Positions 22,871 through 35,353 of a stretch of DNA of 64,000 nucleotides are shown piece by piece. Below the pieces are notes generated by a model. That model was given only the letters and a program-made list of their open reading frames with translations. It was not told where the DNA came from and did no database searches. Source of the DNA: Deroplatys truncata (taxonomy: Eukaryota; Arthropoda; Insecta; Mantodea; Mantidae). Position numbers and translations under genes: made by a program. The stretch spans positions 39,733,501-39,797,500 of the forward strand of contig CM060989.1 in NCBI GenBank assembly GCA_030765065.1, read 5' to 3'. Position 1 is the stretch's first letter. Each line of letters opens with the position of its first letter.

Positions 22871-25800
22871 TTTTGGTTCTTTTCCTGGAAGACAATGCCA
22901 AGCTTAGAAATTGGTCTTTTGTCTTTAAGTTCACACTTTTTTCAAAAGATAGAGTCGATAACTCAGTTTTTAATAAGTAATGCACTAAATCGATGGAATT
23001 GTCCATATTTCTAAAATCATAAACAAAACACGCGTAATGAAAACAATACATTGGTTTACGTAAAGTTAACACTTTATGCACTGCATGGCTGCACGCACAT
23101 AATGCTGGTTCACCAATAACTGAGGAATTAAATGTTTATGTTACACCACCTTGCCCTACTCTTGTCTCCAACCCCTATTGTCCTGTTTCCAAACCTTGGA
23201 GAGGGCAGGTACACAGAGACTAAACACCTCATTAAACGTGTTAAGTCTCTGCTGCTGCCTTTGTGCCCTTAATGCACAACAAAATATAGCCATGTCTTCC
23301 TACAATGAGAGGTCGAAATTTAGTGGGAAAAGCTATATAAGTCCACTCTTGATAGACTTGCACTCGCTCAGCTATCCCAGTCTGTACTCGACTTTACTGC
23401 TGCATCATGAGATTTCCAAGCTGCCTAAGCACGCAGCACTACAATCTGACACTTAGCAGTAGGGTTTAGGGTAAGCAGTGGTGAAGGTGATTGTATTAAT
23501 TAGTTTTTCATCACTTGTTTGAGGCTGTCTTTATTTATATATTTAAAAATTTACTTATTTTCTTGGCTATTTAGGTAGACTCACTGTCAAAGTCTACCCT
23601 TACACTACGCCACTGTTGTATTGTATTTGCAGCATTGCATTAATGGTTTTACTGTTAACCTATTCCTTTCTTCTGTCCACTGAGCACTCATGAGGGAAAA
23701 ATTCTCTCTACATTGGTGCTATGCCCAGGAATGGAGAAATAATATCCCACAATGTTTAGCAACTCTGAAAACTGCTCACTGGAAATGCAATTATGAATAA
23801 AGAAAACCTATTTCTTATGTGACAACAAATTGTCAAAACTACCATCCTTGGCCTGCATCCCAAAAAATTTAATTTGCTGAAGTAGAATTCAAGTATAGTA
23901 AAAATCCCGTCATTTATCATAAAACTGTGGACAGTCTACAAAATCCATGGCATATGGCAACCGTAGGTATACGGAGAATCACTGTCTTCTTATGTTTGAT
24001 GTAGACATAAACTTGAAAGCTTGGACCTTGCAAGTTCCTAAGTTTATATTTAATTTAATGTTTCTTTTTATGTTTACATTATACTTATGATTAATTTTCA
24101 TTGTGAATTATGGTCAGTTCAACGTTTAATACATATATAATACGAACTGAGAGTATGTAGAATATTTATGTATCATCTGATTGAACCTATAAAGACATGA
24201 TGTCATGGTGTGCATTCTGTCACAACAGACATCACCAAGCTATTGGTGTTATGCACTCAAGACATCAAGTGTTCAGCTGTACATGTCCAGTAAAAAACAT
24301 GTAAGCCCACAACATTCTAAATGCTTGCCCTTCTTGTCTTATTATAACATGGAAAATCTACAGTTTTTTGGCATACACCGTTGTGGAGCAAATGTAAATC
24401 TAATATTGTGTTATAATAAATATTAATGGATAGTAATAAATGAAGTGTGTTTAGGCTTAGGAGATTTTTCAAAATTGTTCTTAACCATTTGAAATATAAT
24501 CAGTGAGATCTCTGACAAAATATTTTATAATGCAGTGAACTTTACACCAGGATCTCTTTATCTGATTTTCTTGATGTGGCCAAATGTATTGGCTATTGGA
24601 ATTAACGATCTTGCCTTTAACACTGCATGGTCCCTTTTCTCAAAACCTACCATATTAAATGTGATAAAAATCTCAGGATAGGAAGAAACTGCATTCTGTC
24701 TATGGTACCAAAAAAATTTTGGTCTAACAAACAGTTCTTAATAGAATATTCATGCATATTTGTTATAAGAATGTCTAATTCTGTCAGTATAATAAAACAC
24801 TTTGAAATATTTGAATGCTACATTCTGAAATATTCTTAAAGAAAGAATACACACATTTTCTCCATTGTACTAGCGATAAACCCTTTTAAATATGGCATCG
24901 TGCTAACAAAAAAACCAAATATGTTATACCATTTATACACACAATTCCCAGAAGAAAATATAATACAGGTAACTTTATGACTGAAATTACAGACTAGCAT
25001 TTGTTTTACATACTATTTCTGCATTAAAAGTAAAAGCTCAAAATAGTACTATATTTCAATAGTGGTGATGACTAAGTTGCTAAAAGCATTTTAATCAAAT
25101 AAATCTTTTTTCATTACACTCAGATTTAGGCTTGATACAGACCAATATAGCAAAGCCATTTTTGCCAAAAGCACCATTGCTTAAACACGCTTTCTTGTTG
25201 TGTAACATATGACCACACATCTCTCAGTGAGAAAGCATTAAGTGCTATTGAGCAGAATTAAGCATAAAGCATTTGCCCTTTTCATTTAGCCAAGACTAGT
25301 AGCATACCCAGAAAATTATTAAGAGAGGGGTTATGTATAGGCGTCCATTTTTTTTAAACAATTTGTATCAATTCAAATATTAAATATGAATTAATTCTGA
25401 GTTGAAAAATTTAAATAAATTGATTTTTTATTCACAGATTAAGGCACAGCAATTGGAATTAAAATTAGGATGGGGTGTTTTGGATATTCTAAGAGGCTGT
25501 GTTGTGAGATGAAAATTAATGACCACTTGTGAGGTATTTCATATTACCGCTGTAGACCAGTATGTTGCTAGTTATGTTTCAAACTGGGAGATACTGCACT
25601 CAAATTTAGCACTGGAATAAAAACATGCCCCCGATATCTTAACATGGTGGTACCCACACCATTTAAAGTACAGTTTCTTTTGCTGTTACCTTGGGCAATA
25701 TTGTCATATATGATATGATTTTGCTACTAATGTTTACATTTTTTTAGCAAGGGGGGGTTCCAACCCCCAAAACCTCTGGCCAAGGCCATTATTTTCTGGT

Positions 25801-25960
25801 GGACAACTGTGATGTGTCTGCGTACATATGACCACAGCTGTGATGTACTCATGTGGTGGTCCATCACTTGTTTATTTCCAGTATGTGAACATAAACTCTT
25901 CATTTCAGCTGTAGTAACGAGCTTTATTACTTTGGTAAAACAAAAAGCTGCTTTGTATAA
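22871..25960. other. Long intergenic stretch, nothing supported
   Basis: Only short frames without recognisable domains. No inverted ends, tRNA-like heads or other family in this window match it. Confidence 0.4.
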
Positions 25961-26170
25961 TCTATACTAATATTATAAAGAGAAAAAATTGTATATTTGG
26001 TAGCATAATCTCAAAAACCTGTAAACTGGTTTTGATATTCTTTCTGATGGACATGGGCTATAAAACACCTTATTTCAGTTCATAAATTACAACTAAAAGG
26101 GATTTACAAAGCCTTCATTGAGAATGACAGAGTAGAAAATATAATCATAAAGGTAGAAACAAAAGCGAAT
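25961..26170 (+). mobile_element. Helitron 5' end fragment
   Basis: TCTATACTAATATTATAAAG at 25961 follows an A and is the characteristic arthropod Helitron 5' terminus. The next 100 bases (AATCTCAAAAACC..., GGTTTTGATATTC) also resemble the usual Helitron left region. The 3' border was not located. Confidence 0.6.
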
Positions 26171-26191
26171 TACATTTTATTACAAGCAATA

Positions 26192-26753
26192 CAGGATGCC
26201 CATAAAGTCCCAATATATTTGCATGTTCTTGATCTGCTACAACGCAATATTATGATAGAGTAGGGCCTTATAAAGCCTAATACGGTTTAACATGTCCACC
26301 TTCATTATCAACATACTGTTCCCATTGCATTGTGATTGTACGGAGCACATGCTGCAAGATTTCAGGGGTTATTAGCAAGCACACCACTCTTAGTCCTTGT
26401 TTCAGCTCATGCTCTGGCACCCTAAAACTGCATACAAAAAAGGGGAGTGAGGTTGGGGGTGCGGGGAGCCAACAAGTGATCTGCCACTCTTCTGATCCAT
26501 CAAAGGTCTCATTCAGGTAGTCTTGCACAGTGTTTGCATAGTGGTGTAGTACTCTATCTTGTTGATAAATGACATAGGCAAGGATACCATATTGCCATTA
26601 CTGTGGCTCCAGGAGTAACTGCAGCCTGTCCAGGTGAATTGTCTAGCATTAATAATGAAGCTGGATGGGTTGAACTACTCTATCCTAATATAATTTATTG
26701 TGTTGTAGCATACCAGGAACATGAAAATGTACTGGGACTTTATGGGCACCCTG
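26192..26753. mobile_element. Short Tc1/mariner-like TIR element
   Basis: TIRs CAGGATGCCCATAAAGTCCC and GGGACTTTATGGGCACCCTG bound 562 bp; a TA precedes the left end. A minus-strand frame inside (LITPEILQHVLRTITMQWEQ, then EGGHVKPY) resembles the C-terminus of Tc1/mariner-superfamily transposases of the type with a SPDLTPxDFFLWG motif. It is therefore a deletion derivative rather than an unrelated MITE. Confidence 0.7.
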
Positions 26754-26761
26754 TTTAAATA

Positions 26762-28030
26762 CAAGGGCAGTCCCAGAAGTACCCGTCCTGACGTATATAT
26801 AGCGGTTGTTGTTTCAAACAAATGACTATAGTAAAAAGTACTACCCTTATAAAGTAAAGTTTGACGATGCTACATTGTTTAGTAATTGTTTGGCAGCCAA
26901 CAATAGTGAACTCACTCAGCAAATTTGTAAACTTGGATAAAACTAGCCATTGTTATGTGATACAATACTTTTATTTGAAAAGCTGAGCTAGATTCTACTC
27001 TGGGGGAGTCTTCTCCTTCTTTTAAAACAGTAAAATATTGGGTGGCACAGTTTAAGCGAGGCCGTACGAGCTGCCAAGACGAACATTGCAGTGGCTGACC
27101 AAATGAGTGACCACGCCAGAAATTGTGAAGAAAATCCACAAAATGGTATTGGATGACCATCAACTGAAAGTGCGCGAGCTAGCAGACATAGTAAGCATTT
27201 CAAAAAAGTGTTGTACCTCGCACACTAACTGAAAATTTAGATATGAGAAAGCTGGGCGCAAGATGGGTGCCGCATTTACTCACAATGGAACAAAAGCAGC
27301 TTCGTGAGGATGTTTCAGTCGAGTGTTTGGTGATGTTTCGCTGCAATAAAGTCAAGTTTTTGCGTCGATTCATAACCATGGATGAAACATGGGTCCATCA
27401 CTTCACACCTGAGACGAAGGGACAGTCAAAACAGTGGATTGAAAGGGGAGAATCGGCTCCAAAGAAGGTGAAGACAGTTCCATCTGCAGGCAAGGTCATG
27501 GCGTCAGATTTTTTGGATGCGCGTGCTATAATTTTCATTGATTATCTTCTAAAAGGAAAAGCAATCAATGGCGAGTATAACGCAAACTTATTGCAGCATT
27601 TGAATGATGAAATCAAGCAAAAACGGTCGCATTAAGCAAAAAAGAAAGTTCTGTTTCATCAAGACAATGCACCAGTTCACAAATCCATTATCGCCATGGC
27701 CAAAATCAATGAGTTAAAGTTTGAATTGCCTCATGCACCCTATTTGCTAGATTTAGCCTCCTCTGATTATTTTCTGTTTCATTCTGTTACATTCTGTTGA
27801 AATGGCTTGGTGGTAAAAGATTTGCCAACAATGAAAAGGTGGAGTCTGCAGTTGATAGCTATTTTGCAGAACTCAAACGGTTCTCACTATAAACAGGGTA
27901 TCAAATTTATTGAACACCACTGGGAAAAGTGTATTAAGCTAAAAGGAGACTATGTAGAGAAATAAAGATGCTTTTTCTCAAAATTTTTGTGTTTTCTTTG
28001 TTAGGTCGGGTACTTCTGGGACAGCCCTCG
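26762..28030 (+). mobile_element. Mariner element, decayed (1269 bp)
   Basis: TIRs CAAGGGCAGTCCCAGAAGTA and its counterpart ending ACTTCTGGGACAGCCCTCG are flanked by TA on both sides. It lies directly beside the TIR element at 26192. A second 5' end of the same family is at 63474. Confidence 0.9.
26985..27965 (+). pseudogene. Mariner transposase, many lesions
   Basis: The longest open piece (27243-27635) has KLGARWVPHLLT, FITMDETWVHHFTPETKGQS (first catalytic Asp) and KVMASDFLDARAIIFIDYL. Downstream pieces give HQDNAPVHK (second Asp), LAPSDYFLF-type sequence and a C-terminal HWEKCIKLKGDYVEK-like end. Stops and frameshifts separate the pieces. It is older than the mariner at 11398. Confidence 0.8.
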
Positions 28031-28301
28031 TAGTTGGTCATGATGTAACATTAATGTAAACGGAACAGAGAGCTTAAAAATCAGCAATTGATCCTGTTCA
28101 TAATGGTATGAATTGTATGATTTGTTTATTTAATTGCCATTATGAAATACAGCAGACATGTGTGCAATGAAACAAGTGTCACAACCTATGAAAATACGCT
28201 ATATTCTAATTCTATGGATGTATGCGCATAAGTTTCTGGATGCCAAAACCTTCTAATAGTCCTGATGTAAAATTTTGCTTTATTTCCTTTTTACTTATGA
28301 T

Positions 28302-28938
28302 CAGTAGTGGCTTGTGAGGTACATTTTGGGTGTTCACAAAATTTTAGTCGGAGAGCCCTGAAAATGTGAAAGAGGATATGCTTCATAATAGTTGTGATTA
28401 TGAACAAATTGATATAACTGCAGCACTCCCAACAATAATGATGATAAACAATAATATTAATAATGCATAAGTTGTCTGACAAAAGAAAGGGTGGTTTTTC
28501 TGTACATAATTAAGTACAGCATTTCAGGGCAAGAACAAAGTAATGTGTAAATTAAATTTACCTATTTCTGCCATAGTGCTACCATCCAGTGGCATTTATG
28601 TAAAATTGTAAGGATAGTATAAAAAACAATGCGCGAAAAGTTTTGTGCATGCCTTCAAGTGTGTATGGCCCGTATGCATTTGATCCACAAGGTAATTATG
28701 CCATACCAGTTATGCATGCACGAAAGCTCCTTAAAACGTGCACATGTCAAGATGTGCTACCCGCCCTGTTGCCACATTCCATTGAGTTTAGAGGAGTAGT
28801 ACAGTAGATTTAAATTCTGTAGATTTTTAATTAGTGATATAAGTTATGTTTAATAGCACTCAAAGAAAAAATAACCAATAAACACACAAGGTGTCAAAAA
28901 TTAGGATGTTTGTGTGCTCTTACACAGCAGCCGTATTG
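28302..28938. mobile_element. Non-autonomous hAT element, copy 1
   Basis: The left end CAGTAGTGGCTTGTGAGG and about 600 bp of body match the element at 59105, whose ends and 8-bp duplication are clearer. The right end here is degraded. No coding frame. Confidence 0.65.
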
Positions 28939-31900
28939 TAATTAAGTTGTTAGCAGGACATGCTAAATAATTGTGTAATGAGAGAAAATTGCTAACATGA
29001 GAAAGCAGTGAACCAATATTTTATAATTAACAACTGAGAAGATTATTTTCTCAATAGTTGCAAACTATGTGTCTTTTACAAAGAGGTTAACTTGGTGGCC
29101 TGGGAGCACAAAATCTTCATTATTATCAGCTTCACTTATTTCACTGTATATACTAAGGGTTTCTGCATTATGTGAAAGATATGTAGCTTTTATGTTGTTA
29201 AATAACTATACAATAAAATTTCAATTATAAAAAGAGCATAATTTGAAATATGTTAAGAAAAAATCTAAGGCAAATGACAAGTGCAATAGTTGTATGTCTT
29301 AATCTACAGTTAAATAAAGGGTATCGAAAGATGATCTTGTGAAATGACTGCAAAATACGTTTTCTTTTCTTGTTTTCACTAATTGTATTACACAAATGCA
29401 ACTTTTTTGTATCCATATATGATTGCCACAAACAATACCACTTCCTCTTCCACAGCCAGTGCAGGAACTAAGGTACTACAAGCAGAAATGCTTTTTCTAT
29501 TAGTGAAAGTACAACACTGTGAAGTGCTTTCAGTACACGTGACAATACTTTTATTCTGAGCAAAAGCGCTTTTGTCAAAAGTAGTGTTTTCATATTGGTA
29601 TGTATCTGGTCTTAGATAAATGTTTATCTATCTACCATTAATGCCTACTGAGTGAATAGTAAACAGCATTCATTCTGTAGCTTTCCACAACCCAAATCAA
29701 TAGAAGCATTTTACCTTTCCTAAATACACTTCAATTAGATATTTTCACTATCTGCAGTTGCCTTATGGCTATACAACTTTTACATGAAATAAACAATTGC
29801 TAACTGCTAATATGTACAGAAATCAAAGCATTTTGCAAAACTCTCTATATATTTAAATCTCATATACTGATCTGGTTATATCAAACATTTCTGGCCAGCA
29901 GAAGAATGATCAGTAGTGTTAACGATCATGTTGAGAAACATGTATGAACTAGGAGCAGATATTATATACATATATTGCACAGAATTTAAATAGAACTTGA
30001 GCTCTTTCTGAAAATTAGAAAACAGCTCTGCGGAATTCCAGCTGAAGTATAAATTATAAAAGAGAAGTTATAAAAATAAAACTTCCTAATATGTTGTAAG
30101 AAATAAAAGTCACTTTACAGCATTTATAGTTTTTCTTACAACATTTGCTCCAATTTTTGTAAGAAGTATGTAGTAGATCACTCTCTTTCTATGACACATT
30201 ACACTAGAAGAACAGAATATCTGAAGTTTAAAACAAGAAAAATATTTAACATGAAGTGAAATAAATACACATGTAAATATTTACTGCAAAGCTAATGGCT
30301 TACCTACTCCATGTCATTTTCCTATTACAGTTCTAAGTTTCTACATGAGCTGCAAAGTATGCGAGTCACTCTAAAAAAACAAAACAAAAAAAAAAACAAA
30401 CAATCTGTCATCTAAAACAAGAATTCAATGGGAAAGGTAGCATCAGACTAAAAAATTCAATGTCATAGCTAGGATCTTTGCCTGAACTCTCCAACTCACA
30501 TGGTATTGAATTTTTCTGTTTGATTCTACTTTTCCAACTTTAATCTACACATGACAGGTGTGAAAGAACAATTAATTAACAACAAATTCAATTCTTCCCG
30601 CTTTCATACCTTGATCTAGTTCTCTTATGAAAATCATTTTCCTAAATTCTTCATTCAGTGAATAACTAAATATTAAATTCTATAAACGCAACTACAAAAA
30701 AACAAATGTAAGTTTGTCAGGGTAGAAGTTATATAAGTTTTTTTTACATGAGAACACTTCCAAGTGTTGACAAGTCCAAACACTACTCCTAATTTCTTCA
30801 TTTTCACAGATATAAAATGTTTTTATCACTTCTGAGAGAATAACAGAATAATAATCTTTATGTTCTTGCTACATCTGTGGTAACACCATTATCTGACCTT
30901 AACTATGCCAGTTAAAAATGTAAAATCTGCTTGCTGCAATAGAGATATACTACAGCACTGCTGTGTCACTTTTTATGGCATATGCATACAGGATTAATAC
31001 TTACGCTGTCTTTGAAGACCAGGGCATTATAAAGGATATTATAGCACTGACATTTGATATACGAATTTCGTGATACACAAAAACTTTGGTTATTCAGACT
31101 AGATGGGACATGAGGTAATTTGGATTAATGAAAATATGGATAATCTGGAAGAAACTATTAAATGAATACAAACTTTGATGTATGATAGTGAAGTTTGGAT
31201 CTCCGCAAAAGAAGAAGAGAAAAGAATTTAAAGCTGTTGAGATGAAAAGCCTATGATCACTGTCACAACTGTCATGAAAACCAATGGAACATAATCTCAC
31301 ACACTTTAGTTTGTTCTGACACTGACCATGATAATAGTACTTATTGTTAGCTTGAAGAGTACAGCCAACAGTAATCTCAATGCTACCTGCAGTGCCAACA
31401 TTACAAGTGTAAACATTCATATTTTTTTTATCAAAGAATGCACATATTTTTGTGTTGAAAAAGTAGCAAAAATCAATCTGTATAAACTCGAAACCCAGAT
31501 TAATAAAGGTCGGATAAACAAGATTCTTATGTATTATGATTATAGTAATGGAGATAATTATATCCAGAACTCATATGGGGTTATATTTACTTTGATTCAT
31601 AGCACACTGTGGTTGGTTTACAACACTTCCCATATGGTCGATGACCTCTGGGGAAACCTTGTCCCACCAAGTGATGTACAGATCTTATTTATTAATTGGA
31701 GACACTAAGAGGGCTATGTCCGTTACCTCCGATGAGAAGTGATAATGGTAAATGCAATGGAATGAGAGGAATTTTACCATGAACTCTGAACCCGGCATCT
31801 TGGGGATACTTCATACAAGCAAGTCAGAGGTGAAGGCTTAAATAGGGCTGACTTAAAATCGCCACCCCAGAGTCAGGAACTGAACCACAGATCCTCATGG

Positions 31901-32667
31901 CACATTGTTAATTGGCATAAAATATCAATAAAATACCAACATCTGAGGTGTAAGATGTAATGTTTACCTTGCATATGTCAAGCAGTGTTGGATTTCAAAG
32001 CATGCTGTGAGACCTATCCATTGGCTATATATGCAGAAACTTATCCATTGAAATAACATTTTTTTCCCTATTTGACATCTGGTAAAGTATTGGTTCCTAT
32101 CTTATTTATGTAAGCTTTGACATGATCTACTATGTCCGGTATCCAAAGACAGTATTTAATTCACTCTGTACTAATATGCCAGTAAGATAGTTCAGGCTAC
32201 ACATTTTATAAGCAGCTAATTTGATTTTAACTATGAGACTTGACAAAATATTGTGCTATTTTGATTTTGCATGGACATTTAAGAGTGTGGCAGTTAAAAG
32301 AAAGGGAAAAAAAAATTTCTTCAATGTGAATATTAAGTTACTTCTATGTTTAAACAGTGGTGCAAAACTACTACACTGAACCACACAGAAAACTTAAGTG
32401 CACTTTATAATTGAAGTGCTGCTGTTACAAACCATCAAATTCTAAGAATGCAGAAATATGCTAAAAATATAAAACAAATATTTGGCTAAATACAATGAGA
32501 TGATACTGGCAATGAATGATATTGCAAGAAATGCTGGACACATTCTGTCAGAACTTGCCACTAGAGGTATTTGTTTGGTACTTTAGGTTGCTCCATCAGC
32601 ATTCAAACAATGTTCAACCTAACAACCACTTCAGATGAATCCAATGGGAGCTAAAACACAAAAATTT
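28939..32667. other. Long intergenic stretch with SINE fragments
   Basis: No gene was recognised. At about 30440-30610 there is a degraded copy of the SINE seen at 52333 (GGAAAGGTAGCATCAGAC and TTGAATTTTTCTG). At about 31700-31915 a minus-strand B box (GTGGTTCAGTTCCTGAC) and a SINE-like body (GAATTTTACCATGAACTC) appear. The remainder shows nothing. Confidence 0.4.
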
Positions 32668-33722
32668 AGTTTTATTTAAGGACACTCTTTAACTACTATG
32701 GTTCTTAGCATCCCATTCTACATTGGGCGTTGAGGCAGTATTTTAATACCTGAATAATTTCAATTGTTATTTAAAATATGTAAATTCAATAACAGCCCGC
32801 CTTGAAACAATATGTATGTAATAATTATTTAAATTGTAAGTAACAATCATTGCATATGTTTATTTTTATTGTAAACATATTTTATTAATGTTATGTGAAT
32901 ATATTACATACTCTAATAATGCAAGAACTGTGAGAATAATAAGTTTTAAGTTGCTAACAATGAGTAATAATGAGGTAATTGTGGCAATAATGTGTTTAGA
33001 GTTTGAGATGTACTGATCATGATTAGAGCAACGATGACGTAAATTCTGTAACAGTTTTCAAATTAGCCAATCAACAGCAAAGAAAAGTTTTAAGTTAAAT
33101 GCAGAAATTCTATTGGACTACAATTAGCCAATCAGAGACTTGCAATACCAAAGCTTATGGGTTTTGAACGTTGAGAGTTACTCAGTTGCTGGCGAGACTT
33201 GATAAGAGTACAAATGGAAAAATAGGTTCTCTACGGGCAATTAGTAAAAACAGATATACGCGCTAAGTGAATGTATAAAAGTTTTCTCACAGTTCTTTAA
33301 AAAGTGTAGTGCTATATAAATATGTGCAAGAATTTAAATAAAAGTGAAAATTTAAAAGTTTAATTCTGTGATGTCTACAATAATTGTCATACTGCACCCT
33401 ATCTAAGATACATGACTCTAAAGTAAGACTGACGCAGCCGACGCAAATTCAAACAGTAATATTACGTAAGCATAAAATTCAAACCGACAACCAAAGCGCA
33501 TTACAAACTACATAAAGCATCTACCTATCTTCCTACTACAGCGTGAATGACTGGAAATTTTGCTCAAAGGCCTCTTTATCACACTTGAGGTCCTTTTATG
33601 TGCCGTAAATCTATGACACAAGACCACTGGCTTTATTTCCCCTCCAAAGGAAGCCATGCTAAGGATTTTTACACCCATAAAAAAATCCATAACCCTCCAT
33701 CGAGTTTGAACCCAATGGGAGG
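32668..33722 (-). mobile_element. tRNA-derived SINE interrupted by a solo LTR
   Basis: Pieces 32668-32730 and 33541-33722 are consecutive parts of the SINE family at 11041, including CATTCTACATTGGGCGT, then GTCCTTTTATGTGCCG and a B-box-like GGGTTCAAACTCG on the minus strand. Confidence 0.6.
32731..33540 (+). mobile_element. Solo LTR fossil, 4-bp duplication
   Basis: An 810-bp unit starts TGAGGCAGTATTTTA, ends TCCTACTACA and is flanked by GCGT on both sides. It has a TATAAAAG box, a short leader region and an AATAAA-type signal in the order expected of U3-R-U5. The related units at 35535 and 42050 also start TGxGGCA and have 4-bp duplications, which fits a Gypsy-type LTR family. Solo LTRs arise by recombination between the two LTRs of one copy. 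Confidence 0.75.
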
Positions 33723-35250
33723 TGGAGGTTTCTGAGGAGTATTTCCCCCCAAAATAAAAATTAGATCCAATGAATTATTCTGCATAGGGTTATTGTGTGC
33801 TACAATTTAGAAAAAACTACTTTTTTCTAACCACAAAATGATAGTTGATAGTTTTAATGGTTGGAGCCTGGGCCCTTGTAGTTGTGAAATTGCATTTCTA
33901 ATATTTTGCAGAAGCGATAGGAGGGAAAGTGTGTTGTAATTGCCCAGTTATAAATTATTTAAACACCTTACTTTTGTAATAACTCTTCAATGCAAAAATC
34001 AGGTGACCACCTTACATGGTGGTTGCTGTCCATGGTCTTTATCAAATCTTTACAATGATGAACCTCAAGAAAACTATTACATGAATTGTTCATTATTATG
34101 GTGTTGTAAAGACTGTACTTAGAGCTAAAACTTACCCTTCTTTGAAGTAGTGGCAAAATGAAACATTACTACAGTAAGGAACAGGCAAAACCTATATAAA
34201 TTGTTTATTTCAGAAACCTGTTAAGTGCACATTTTCAACTTTTGAGAAAACAAAGTAAAACATTTTATCTTTGAAATGAATTAAATTTTGTTTGAAAAAA
34301 ATTCAGCATAATTAAGTCTTATTTAAATCAAAATAATCAATCTCATCTCTATTTGATTTACTTTGCATTTACAATCTGTGATACCAATTCCACAAAAAAC
34401 TGATTTTGACAAAAAATGTTGAGTACTGGGTTTCTAAAATAAACAGTTCATAATACATTCTTTTTTATAAGTATATTTTTGGGGAAATGCTAAATCAGGT
34501 ACCACTTGGAACTTCTTAATTTTTCATGGAATAATCTTTAATGTATTTCTACATTCAGTTATCTTCTAACAGGTCTGCATTGATTATAACTAGAAGGAAA
34601 GGGAGAAACAATTATACTGCTTTTCCCATCTGTCAGGATGGAGCAACCTAGTGGCAAGTCCCTCAGCATCTCGTATAGTCTTTATAGTGTTTGATATTCC
34701 TTTCAGGCCATACTCTTTTAGCAGTGAATATTTACAAATGTGCACATCTTTATGCACTACTTAGCAGCATACATACGCAGTGAAATTTACATTCTCCTTC
34801 TATTTGTCAGAATTTGTCATTTAGCTGTTTCACTGTCAAATTTCTCCCTATGGGGAAAGGTAGGCAGTCCTGTATTGTCTCAAGAATATTTGCTTTGACC
34901 AATCACGTAATTCTTGTTAGGTGCAGACAACATTTGAAATGCTATCCATTACGCATTTTGCCTATTTCCCCCATTTTAAATTTAAAATGTTCATTGAGAA
35001 AATGGAAAGTTACCACAGTTGCACAGCACAGCTTTAGTTTGATTATAGCCGACTGCTAAACAGTCTATTAAAATTTGCTTTTTAGCACCATGTATACATG
35101 TTCCGGAAAAAAAAAGAGCCAACAAATAGCTCTATTTACAAAGTAATCACTCTTTGCAAAACAAAATGTCATAGTTTAACATGCTTTTGTAAGCTTTTGA
35201 TTTTGCACTTGAACAATTATGCTAAAGCTTTGAAAAACTATCACACAATT
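33723..35250. other. Probable AREL1 3' untranslated region and flank
   Basis: This sequence lies directly past the AREL1 stop on the minus strand, is AT-rich and has no recognised repeat. The part nearest 35250 is the likely 3' UTR; its end is not fixed. Confidence 0.4.
34204..34542 (-). promoter_or_regulatory. Candidate AREL1 poly(A) signals
   Basis: On the minus strand an ATTAAA lies at 34537-34542, about 0.7 kb past the stop. The first canonical AATAAA I find is at 34204-34209, about 1 kb past the stop. Either could end the transcript. No downstream GU-rich element was tested, so this is only a candidate. Confidence 0.3.
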
Positions 35251-35353
35251 TCATATCATTCCAAAGCCTTCTGTCCCTTCGTTGATGGCAAGTAGCAATG
35301 CTCTCTCAAACTGCTCATAGCTTTCATAGTCAGGCAGACACAGCTGATTGAAA
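35251..35353 (-). CDS. AREL1: AREL1 terminal coding exon g with catalytic Cys and stop
   Basis: After acceptor ACTTTTCAG... (minus strand CTTTTCAG) the first base T completes the TG/T cysteine codon. The exon then reads FNQLCLPDYESYEQFERALL, LAINEGTEGFGMI and a TGA stop. The C-terminal FGM(I/L) ending is typical of HECT ligases, where the tail residues contribute to catalysis. The 3' untranslated region continues toward lower coordinates. Confidence 0.94.
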
